Shown here piece after piece: positions 11,870 through 22,979 of a stretch of DNA of 64,000 nt (position 1 is the first letter of the stretch; each line of letters opens with the position of its first letter). The position numbers and the translations under genes are program-made. The notes under the pieces were generated by a model that saw nothing but the letters and a program-made list of their open reading frames with translations, was not told where the DNA came from and ran no database searches. Source of the stretch: Paralvinella palmiformis (Eukaryota > Annelida > Polychaeta > Terebellida > Alvinellidae); NCBI GenBank assembly GCA_025642065.1, contig JAODUP010000035.1, forward strand, positions 691,501 to 755,500, written 5' to 3'.

Positions 11870-12065
11870 ATGACACTGAATGCATCGACAGCGTATTGAT
11901 TAGAGCGTTGCGCTGTAAACTTCCAGACTGTGAGTTCGAATCCAAATTCGAGTATGTATTTGTGCGGTGTTTACCTTGGGATAGCCCCTTGACCGTATGC
12001 AGGACGTGGGACCAGCGTCCTGTATGATTAACAAACCACTCGCTCGCTCGATACGACACAATCAA
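11870..12065 (+). mobile_element. Possible tRNA-derived SINE (family C)
   Basis: A tRNA-like B box (GAGTTCGAATCC) at about 11931 is preceded by TTAGAGCGTTGCGCTG, resembling a worn tRNA D-arm and anticodon arm. The following block (GTATGCAGGACGTGGGACC) does not match families A or B. No target-site duplication was identified. Confidence 0.4.
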
Positions 12066-12169
12066 CAAATCGGCCGATACTGGACGGTTTACCAGCAAAG
12101 CATAGCGACGTGTTGATGTTTGCTCTTGAAATGTCGGCAATTAATTAATACAGGATACATCAGACCGGG

Positions 12170-12680
12170 GGAAGAGACATAAGCTAGAGTCGGTTCACTT
12201 TGATCCAATCATCTCGGCCTGGACGGGCAATTTCGGCACGAAGTCTCGACCTCTCTCGCTCAGTGCTACTTCCATCACGACGAAGGGTCTCCAGTTAAAA
12301 CAGCTAAGACACGAGGAAGGCGACGCTGGGCGAGCTGTCTTACGGTGATAGGACACGATAGGGAGCTAGGCAATCCGACTTCGGTGTCACGTCGCCAACA
12401 CCAGATGGCGTCAGCTACGGCGAGTCCTGTTACCTCGGCCCACTGGTAATTGGACACTCCGCGGACGGAGGAAGCTCGTTATGTTATGAGTTGAGTAGAC
12501 TAAAGTGGCCGAAGCTAAGCGGACCCCAAAAGTAGACTGTGACCGACGGCGGTCCATGTCTAACAAGATGATATTGTCCTGCTACCTGACCGCTAAAAGG
12601 CGACATATCACCACCTGTACACTCGCAGAAGCGTTTATTGAACTCGGAAGGCCGTCTAGAGGACAGGAAGAGGATCTCCA
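12170..12680. other. G+C and CpG-richer island, function unknown
   Basis: About 500 bp clearly richer in G+C and CpG than the flanks. It has two moderately long minus-strand frames (12275-12457 and 12484-12681) separated by stops. I recognise no domain. It could be an old transposon segment, a regulatory CpG island or an exon of an unseen gene. Confidence 0.35.
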
Positions 12681-12849
12681 TTAATGGTGATAATACATCA
12701 TCATTATCATATTTTATAATAATATTTTATAATCGGGTTTTTTGTTTCTGGTGGAAGCCTTTTTATCAAACTGTTTGTTGACTACCTGGATGACAGTTTA
12801 TTGAGAATTATCAATGCTTCCAGACAATTATCCTTGTTAGAGATAGCTG

Positions 12850-12851
12850 AA

Positions 12852-12886
<35 letters not shown>

Positions 12887-12887
12887 A
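12850..12887. repeat. (CTA)n trinucleotide microsatellite
   Basis: About 12 CTA units. Confidence 0.9.
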
Positions 12888-14259
<1,372 letters not shown>

Positions 14260-14617
14260 TACACACACACAAAGAATATTGAAATCACCGAGTATAACTT
14301 ATTTAAGTCAAGTAACGGTCATATACATCAGATAAAAGTCAGGCTTCCGTTGAAGGTCATATGTTAGAAATAAACAGGAATCTGTTCTTTCTTTTATGAA
14401 CACTGATAAAGTCCTTCTGTAGTAGAATAACATTTTCATCTTGGCGGTGGTCAGTTTGTTCAGAAAACGTGAACATTTGACGTAGAGAAAGCCAGATAAT
14501 TTAACGTGAGATTCACACACATATATATACACGCGCGCGCGCACACACACACACACACAACCACAAACACACAATGTACCTTATACACACTGCTAAAAAT
14601 AACGCAGGTTTAGGTGT

Positions 14618-14802
14618 GTGACGCCCCCATGGCCTATATAACTGGTAGAGCAGTTGACCACAGATCTATAGCACCTGGGTACAAACCCCGATCGGGCTAA
14701 GGGAGAAGGGTGTTTTATCTTTCACTTAACCTCATTACCTCTGGAGGCTGCTCAGCCCATTTAGCCTACCTAGTGCACAAAGGTGGCAGTAAAACAGCAA
14801 TA
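14618..14802 (+). mobile_element. tRNA-derived SINE (family A)
   Basis: Plus-strand copy with the A-box region TGGCCTATATAACTGGTAG (slightly expanded), the B-box region GGGTACAAACCCCG, a CGGGCTAAGGGAGAAGGGTG junction and the body TTTAGCCTACCTAGTGCACA. The tail is poor. Confidence 0.8.
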
Positions 14803-15119
14803 ATTAAATTTACATTTTCTAGCGTTATGTACGTATAAGTTTATGTCAGTATAAATTTAGGATTTGTATTAGGAAAGTATTTGTTTTTCGCATATTTTGA
14901 TTTTAGGGCTCTGAATCAGTGCCACACACAATATTAATTTTGTTCAAGCTGCCTTTACTTCTTATACATTACATATATCCTATCACACACACTAAAAGTT
15001 CCGAATTCAACAGGACCAATGTATTAACGTGATTTGATACAAAGCATGTGTCTGGTCTACTCATCAGCCTGTGGGAACCAGCTAATTGGCTTTTCGTACG
15101 CGACAAATATGTCACGCCC

Positions 15120-15425
15120 ACAGGAAAGCGGCTACATGCAGGCTACGTACAAAAAGCGGAAGCACATAAAAACTTACCATTTGATACCACAGCTCGCAAC
15201 AAACAACACGTGCGTGTGGTTCAATGGTGACTTGCTACATACATATCATAAACTGTTTTGACACCACAGTTTACATTCACTTTTCTGTGGTCAAAAAGAA
15301 ACCTGTATATAAAAATTTCGACACCTCAGATGCTGACCTCAGCTTTATTCTGGGTACGAATAACTGAATAAATCCTACCTATATGAACCATGTATCAATA
15401 CAAGTCCGACTAGTCTGGCGTCGAA
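15120..15425 (+). repeat. Direct duplication of about 300 bp, copy 1
   Basis: Matches 16425-16735 along its length, sharing for example GGCTACATGCAGGCTAC, CACAGCTCGCA, GACACCACAGTTTACATTC and CAGATGCTGACCTCAG. The copies differ by many substitutions and small gaps. Neither has a coding domain, and the copies lie about 1.3 kb apart. Confidence 0.8.
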
Positions 15426-16340
15426 GTTCTTCTCTAACCTAAGTGAAAATTCAAGCCCTATATATAGCCTCAGCGTGTTAACAAACATTACAGTTTGTTC
15501 ATAACAAAGAGAATGTACACTAACTCAGTATGGACTCACTGAAGCGATTTAACTAAAATAAAAACAAAGTAGCAATACCGCACAATGGATTATTACTGGA
15601 CTAGAACGAAATATCGTCTCAAACCTGAGTAAATACTATGATTTACTCGAATCTAACAGCTAACCCTCATACGTTTCCGTCCATCACTAAATGAACATTC
15701 ATTCACGCCTAATTTAGCGTCTCTAAGTATATGCAGTTAGGTCTGATGGGATCTAAATTAAAGCGCCTATCCACTTGATCTATTTGACCCATGCTCGAGA
15801 ACAGCGGATTTCAGGCAGATCTCCGATACTGCGAATGACACGTCGGGATTATAATAGCTATACATTTAACAAATTTCTTATATCAGTGTAATCTAATTAC
15901 TCATAATATGGGGGAAAACTCTGTCCGCAGCTTAATACCCATGGAGATGCCTGCCGGAGTAACAAACCACTCCAGGAGTATAAATCCAACAAGCAGCATT
16001 GTATGAATTAAGAGGTCGTTTCGCCAGACCACATAAGTGGACAACAATATAGATTCTACATTATACATAATAAAGCTAATAAACTCAAACATGTTGTAAT
16101 AACGACATCACTTTCTTACATTGGGGTAATAAGGAATCTGGATGGAAATAGATAAGATGTCTGGCACGGGCAATGTGCGTTTTAGGGTACATAGTAAGAG
16201 GCAACAGGCACAGAGCATCAACATATCTAAACATCCTTCGAAACCTACCTCCATAAATCTAAATACAACTATACATACGATTTACTTCAACTTTTGTGCA
16301 AATATGTGTTCATGTACTGGCTTAGGAATGTCTTCGAATG
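15426..16340. other. Intergenic DNA, no gene seen
   Basis: Spacer between the two 300-bp copies. No exon, RNA gene or transposase is recognisable. Confidence 0.4.

Positions 16341-16402
<62 letters not shown>
16341..16402. repeat. (TA)n microsatellite
   Basis: About 30 TA units, just upstream of the second copy of the 300-bp duplication. Confidence 0.95.
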
Positions 16403-16407
<5 letters not shown>

Positions 16408-16424
16408 CATATTCATATCATCAA

Positions 16425-16735
16425 AAAGTGGCTACATGCAGGCTACATACAAAAAGCAGAAGAATGGACAAAGCATACCATTTGACATCACAGCTCGCAG
16501 TAAACAATACGTGCGTGTGGTTCAACGGCGAGTTAGTGCATACACAAGATAACCACTTTGACACCACAGTTTACATTCAACAGCAATTTTGTGTGGTTCA
16601 AAATAAATATTATATACATATATATATATATATATATATAGACACCACAGATGCTGACCTCAGTTTTATTTAGGGTTCGAATAACTAAACAAATCCTACC
16701 TATATCAACCATATCGATAAAAGTCTGGCGTTCTC
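16425..16735 (+). repeat. Direct duplication of about 300 bp, copy 2
   Basis: Partner of 15120-15425. It has acquired a (TA)n block at 16618-16640 where copy 1 reads plain AT-rich sequence. Confidence 0.8.
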
Positions 16736-16751
16736 TAATCAGCGCGTCAAG

Positions 16752-16810
16752 TTCTCTCTCTCTCTCTCTCTCGCTCCCGGCCTCCCTCTCTCTGTGTGTA
16801 CGAATGCGCG

Positions 16811-16852
<42 letters not shown>
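16752..16852. repeat. CT / GT microsatellite
   Basis: Interrupted CT blocks followed by a short GT block. Confidence 0.9.
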
Positions 16853-16853
<1 letters not shown>

Positions 16854-18031
16854 ATGAACGCACATCACAATTGCTTTTTGAAGCATTCTAGCCGGAATAC
16901 ACATACACTGAAGGCCAGGCCTTATTTAGACAATTATGTAGTCATATATAAATTTTATGGCTAGATGCTTATAATATCGCTCACGCCGGTGATATGCGAT
17001 ATCAGGTAATTTTGTCATGGCATTTTGTCATGGCAACAACAAACATTTTATTCTTCCACAGAATAACTCTGGGACATTTCTTGTAACATTTCTACGTCTA
17101 ACATATAGCTTAGTACCATCATGGAAAATTGTTTAGTTGTGTTTTATATAATACCAAAGCCGTTTAAAGGCAGAGTACAGACAATTGTTCCAATTTGATT
17201 TAATCCATGTTAGCTATCTAAGATTATTAACCTGAGAGTGAAGAGGGATATTTGATGGTAATGTTATGATGTATTGAACTTTTAATCTGACAGAAGTATT
17301 CCGGAAATATACTTGCACGTGGAAGGTACAGAAATTCTTTTATTTATTCTGTAATCAAATATTAGCAAGCAAAGTAGAAAAGTTAATTTATTTACTGCGT
17401 TGAGTTCTCTTTTCAGATATATTATAGTCATTTCAATCAAATAAATCACTCTTGGCTCCTACTCTATTTGTTGCCGATGGCTTAGGCAAGGAACAAATGT
17501 TAATGTTTCTAAGTCATTCCAGTGGACCATTTGAAAATATTTAAAACGCCTCCAAATGAAGAGCTTTTATTGACAAAAAACTTGAAACGGATATTTTTAA
17601 AGGAATAAAAACAAACCGCAATTCTACAGGCTGTTCACTGCTCTCTTTTGTTAATTTGATCTAGCGGGCCGTGACCAGATCACAAATCAATACAATCTTT
17701 GATAATATGATGTCTTAGCAGAGAATTGTAGCTGTCCAACTCGGCATAATTTTTTATCATTGTTCTGGCAACAGACGCACCTGTCTCTATGTCCGTTAAC
17801 TAGGTCGTTGACTGATTACTGGATTTTAGCATATACCGTGGACAAATAAGATGAATTGTATTTGTAGCAAAATATATTGCGCGAACTCTGAAAATAGAAA
17901 TAAATAATTTCGAGTTAACATGGAGTTGCTGCAGAATGGCATTATCCTTTACAAATAGGGGAGTTGTAGTCATTGTCATGATAGTTGTGTAAAAAAAATC
18001 ATAGTCGTACATAAAAAAACCTCCTTGTTTG

Positions 18032-18036
<5 letters not shown>
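16853..18036. other. Intergenic DNA, no gene seen
   Basis: No coding, RNA or transposon signal recognised. Confidence 0.45.

Positions 18037-18117
<81 letters not shown>
18037..18117. repeat. (CT)n(TA)n microsatellite
   Basis: About 19 CT units followed by about 18 TA units, the same order as at 10027. Confidence 0.95.
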
Positions 18118-18119
<2 letters not shown>

Positions 18120-18496
18120 GTAGGTAAAACCATCCTTGATCTTTATATGTATTAATATATCATCGCGTGTCAGTCAGCTGACAGTGAAGTTATGTAACTC
18201 ATAAACACCTGTGTCAAAGCAATATAATACAGTTTGAAAGTTGTGTGTAACAGTTGTTCGTTTATCACAAGAAATTATATTACAACATGAAGTCGTCTGG
18301 ATCACAGAAATGCAGATGTCATACTTGATTTTACAATAAAATTCGCAACCGCAAGAAATTTTCTAAAATCAGAAAACAATTAACATATCATTTAGCAACG
18401 TTTCAATCACCAATTAACTAATATAAATAGTGTTATAGTCTTCTGATTTTTAAATGAAGACTGTTATTATATTAACACCATTACTCTCCGAATGGC

Positions 18497-18543
18497 ATTT
18501 TTCTTCGGCAAGTGTTGCTAAGCGACACTTGCCGAAGAAAAAT
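18497..18543. repeat. Perfect 19-bp inverted repeat, hairpin
   Basis: Arms ATTTTTCTTCGGCAAGTGT (18497-18515) and its exact complement (18525-18543) flank a 9-nt loop, TGCTAAGCG. Transcribed, the stem could extend by a U-G pair and two G-C pairs to leave a 3-nt loop. It may be a collapsed MITE or a foldback remnant. Confidence 0.9.
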
Positions 18544-18631
18544 AGTCAATTTCTAAGTGATTGAAAATCGGAGATACTTAAACTTACGGGAAGAAGAAGA
18601 AAAGGAGTTCGCATGGGTTATTAGTTATTTG

Positions 18632-18636
<5 letters not shown>

Positions 18637-18686
<50 letters not shown>
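18637..18686. repeat. (TA)n microsatellite
   Basis: About 24 TA units. Confidence 0.95.
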
Positions 18687-18687
<1 letters not shown>

Positions 18688-18764
18688 TTACGAAATCAAC
18701 CATTTTGGTCCCAAACTACAAATGCAACCATTTTCGTTCTTTTGTTAATAATGGTGTTTTTATT

Positions 18765-18791
18765 AAATAAATACATTTAATGTATTTATTT
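18765..18791. repeat. Perfect 27-nt AT-rich palindrome
   Basis: Arms AAATAAATACATT and AATGTATTTATTT are exact complements around a single central T. Being AT-rich and short, it may be chance. Confidence 0.75.
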
Positions 18792-19500
18792 GATTGGGAA
18801 AATGTGTAATTACTCTTTAAATGAAAATCATATTAATTATTCACAAAATTACGAAACAGATATTTTTATGAGCCAACTTGGTAATGGACATAGGATCATG
18901 CAAGGTATCCTCCATATTGGCTCTTACCATATTGGCACAAAATAAGGACTTTCACCTGAAAGCCGTTACTAAGTCCGAAGCAAAAGCACTTCTAAAAAAT
19001 GGCATTCTCATTGGCTGCTTCTTATTATTATTTTAATGACTCGATCCCGACTACCGGCCTGGATCCGAGTTTTAGAAATATCTCATCTCGGCAATTTCAT
19101 GCTGACCTGGATGTTATAAAATGTACCATTTTTAGTTAGACATTTAATGACCACCATTATGCCAGTAATGGTTTCCCATTGACGAGCAGAGCACCTCACC
19201 AAAAATGTGGAGGAAACATATATCATAAAATAATAAGAAAATGCAACTTTTATGCAAGAGCCAATATGGTTTGAAGGAATATATACACAAAGACGAAACA
19301 GATCCACAATATCCTCAATACATATCGGATGAATAGTTTTGAGAGAGATCCAAGGTCAAGTCATGCTGATGTTGCACAATTTAATTTCAGCATTTCAAAA
19401 TGCGTATATTTAAACGAGCTGTCACACAAATATGGACCACGAGCCAAATTGTAATTTTCAGACAATACCGTGGCGCATTTGAGCCAAGTTAGAGATGTCG

Positions 19501-19561
<61 letters not shown>

Positions 19562-20028
19562 ATATGCTAAATATGACCATTTATTTTGTTTACATGATCG
19601 TTCATTAGCTGATATTTGTGTCTTATTGTTTGTAGAACTTTACTGATGTCGTGTAGTTGATTTAATTTTTGTAGAAATTATCGGTTGTTGTTGTTGTTGT
19701 TGTTAACAGTCGAAATATTTATTGACCACTTAGGATGCTCTGAAGCGCTCTCTTGTCCCGAACATATCCCGAATGGTAGTCCGAACAGATCATTTTTACT
19801 TGTCCCACGCAAATGGCTTTATTTACATTTTTAATGTTCAGAAATGTTTCCAGTGTTTCGGGCCGTATAATCGTCTGCTGGCATGTGATTGTTAAACGGC
19901 GTAATACAAAAGAATACAATGGAAAAAAACTAACGCCCCCACATCGACGACGCCATTCTTTGTCGTTCTGCTAGTTTTATCAAACACTGTTTAACCAGAT
20001 CACAGAACAACAAATAGTTCGGTGTCGA
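18792..20028. other. Intergenic DNA with a (TA)n tract at 19504-19560
   Basis: No gene recognised. A clean TA microsatellite and a short (GTT)n run at about 19688-19705 are the only structured parts. Confidence 0.45.
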
Positions 20029-20162
20029 GATGTCCAATATGTGCAACGTAAACAGGGGGAACTAAAGAAATGTAACTAATGATAGAGAGAAGCTGATAGA
20101 GAAAAAAATCTTTACGAGGCCAAAGGTTCTGGAATAACATCAGCTTACAGTCATCATAACTC
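20029..20162 (+). repeat. Short direct duplication, copy 1
   Basis: Nearly identical to 20372-20473 (AAGGTTCTGGAATAACATC and TGTCCAATATGTGCA are shared), but it holds about 30 extra bases in the middle. The small divergence suggests a fairly young duplication. Confidence 0.85.
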
Positions 20163-20371
20163 GGTTGACTACAATGACAAATGTCGTGTTTGAGTATATC
20201 AAGTCTCCGTTTGTCAACGTGAAAAAATCCAGAAGAAGATTTTTATGGCTCTCAATCGGTGCTCCTCAAAGCATCCTCTCGTTTTCTATATCTGCTCCGT
20301 TTGAGATAAAAGGATTAGATATAGCCTCGACAGATTGAGGCAGTAGGGGTTGGGCGGGCGGGTGGTAGGAA

Positions 20372-20473
20372 GATGTCCAATATGTGCATAACGTAAACAG
20401 GGGAAGCTGATAGAGAAAAAACTCTTTACGAGGCCAAAGGTTCTGGAATAACATCAGCTTACAGTCATCATGA
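20372..20473 (+). repeat. Short direct duplication, copy 2
   Basis: Second copy of the segment at 20029-20162, offset by about 340 bp and lacking the internal 30-base piece. Confidence 0.85.
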
Positions 20474-21547
20474 CGATTAATGGGACTTAGGTTATCTGGC
20501 GAAAGTTGTCTTTTCATCCTCATAATTGGTCAATTCCTTCTGACTTCTATCGGTTGCTAACTGAGTTAAAGCTGGATACGATACTCAGCGTGACAAGCCG
20601 TAAATAATTACTCGTTCATAAATATTCTACACTAAACACGCGATGTAGTTTTGCTGACAATTTGGCTTATTCAGCTTGGTAAACACATATTGTCGTCTCA
20701 CTTAATGCCCGATCATGCATATTGCGAGCGATCCGCGGGAGGGATAATTATTTCATGGCGAATTCATTTAATAAATATAGAACGTGTTCTTTGCTGAAGT
20801 TATCTGTTTTAAAATAAAGATTCCTGATTGTCTGCTTTTGTTAGTTAAGCCATACTAGCTAGTATCCTACAATGTGTATACATATATTAAAGCCAGTTAT
20901 CCACCACTGTTTATCGAACAAGTCTATCTACACGATATATATACCAATGTGAAAAGTAAACCTCCCTTCAAAGGTATGCATTGAAAGAATATCCTAGTAC
21001 ACCACAACAAGAATTGGCGTGTTATAAGAACGTGCTATTCATAAGCGATTCCACGGCTTTACTTTTAAACAAAAAAGTATTAAAAGCGAGTTCTGTAGGC
21101 CTAATGATTAGAGATACAATTCCGTAATTCAGTAACTTAGGAAATTAAGTCTAAATTTAGCTAAATTATAATCCATAAAATGTAACACGGGACTATTTTT
21201 GTTCTTCAAATCAAGAAAGAACAAAATAATTTGATTGTCTTCCGCCACACCGATAGTACACTTATCTGGAACTATCTCTCGATGGTAAGATATGTATTGG
21301 CATTTGCGAAGTGTCCGGATGCCCCTTCGGTTTATCCATTTTCACTGATATCGAAGTTCTGTGTTGCTGTTCCAGAACGAGGCTATAGGGAGTGAGTTGA
21401 CAGGAAGTTGTCGTTTTTGTTACGCTATCAAAGGGAGTCAGATGTGCTTTTTCACAATCATATATAGTTTTGAGCAGTGTTTTGGTTAATATAAAACATA
21501 TATGCCACGATAGAAGCGGATAGAACTAGCACTCGGTGGTTGAAAAA
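20474..21547. other. Intergenic DNA, no gene seen
   Basis: No coding or RNA signal recognised. Confidence 0.45.
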
Positions 21548-21732
21548 GAATGTTGTTGTTTTACGGTGACTTTTGTGCACAAAGTAGGCTAAATGGGTCG
21601 AGCGACCTCCAAATGTAATTAGGCGAAGTGAAAGATGAAACACCCTTCTGGTATAGCCAGGCCGGAGTTTGAACCCATGTGCTTTAGGTATGTGGTCAAC
21701 CGCGCTACCAGTTAGGCCATGGAGGTGCCCCC
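21548..21732 (-). mobile_element. tRNA-derived SINE (family A)
   Basis: On the minus strand the head reads GGCACCTCCATGGCCTAACT with a clear A box (TGGCCTAACTGG). The B-box region (GGGTTCAAACTCC), CCGGCCTGGCTAT, a TTTCATCTTTCAC block and TTTAGCCTACTTTGTGCACA follow. It is nearly full length; the tail is GTT-like on the plus strand instead of GAT. Confidence 0.85.
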
Positions 21733-22979
21733 GAGGACTCAGTGGGTGAGTGTACTAACTTGTTAATATGCATATCATATGCAGAAAACTAGGTGGCATA
21801 ACATATAGCGCTAGTTTGCGTGTTTCGTCAAAATAACCCTATTTGATAAATTATTTGAATAAAAAATTACTAATTTCAATAATTTTAGTTTTTATTAATC
21901 TTGCTGAAAAAAATTATAATTTTTCCTATTAGAGAATCCCCTTCTTTATTATTAAAGTTCTCTCAAAAACGGATAAGCCAAAGTGACTGAACGTGCCGAA
22001 TTACAGCGAAAATCGAAACTAATTTTGTAATGAAATGGATTTTTATAGCCATTGAAATGTTGCTTTGATCGGTCTTGCACTTCACTTGTTCGGTAAGATT
22101 TCTTAAAAAGTAAAACCACCATGACTAGCTGAAGCCTTTGAAGTCGAACAGACAGATAATTGTAGCATTTGTGAAGCGAACTACAAAGGATGGAATCTAG
22201 ACGGTTACACAGGATGGTTAGCTCCGTCTCAATATTAGGCTTTTCCACGGCTCTAAACAGTCTACGTTATTGAGGTGATAAGATCACTGAGTCCAAGTAG
22301 TCGAGTCGGAGAAAGCTACTTATCGATGTGAGAACTCGACAGGAAGACGTCACCAAAATTACCGAATATATGGTGGGGGAGGAGTAATTAATCTGCTTCA
22401 ATGTGCCTCCTAGAAGCTTATAAGTATCAATATTGTTTTAGGTAATTTGACAGAGGACTATCGAATAAATATATATATTTATATTTCTCTGAAGAAAAAA
22501 ACCCTTATTATCTTTGCTATTCGGGATCGGAATAAACCGGATATATATCATTGTCATCTTCCTTCAATGTAATATGTCCAATTAATAATGTTGCCGTGTC
22601 GATTACGTTAAATATGTTTTTATTAGGCGGATAAATTTACTCAATAATATCCTGCAAATTGCTCTAAACCTATGTCTGTGTCTTTGTATGTGTAGGCAAA
22701 ACGCACCTGTGTGCGCTCGCGGACGGACACACACACACACACACTTACTCACGGTGGGTGCACGAAGGTCACGCGGATAGGTTCCTTAATTAACCGCTTA
22801 CCGAAATGCATAAACTTTAATAAGCGTAGGCGGATTAGCTATTAGGTTTTACTAAATCATAGTATTTGTCATGATTGAGGCGATATTTCATTCTAGTTCA
22901 GTCATAATCCACTGTTCAGTATTACTAGTGCGATTTTAACTTAGTCATTTTGGTTACTTCTACAAAAGACATAGAAATG
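21733..22979. other. Intergenic DNA, no gene seen
   Basis: Contains a short CA run at about 22729-22743 and a 98-codon minus frame (21952-22248) without recognisable features. Confidence 0.4.
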
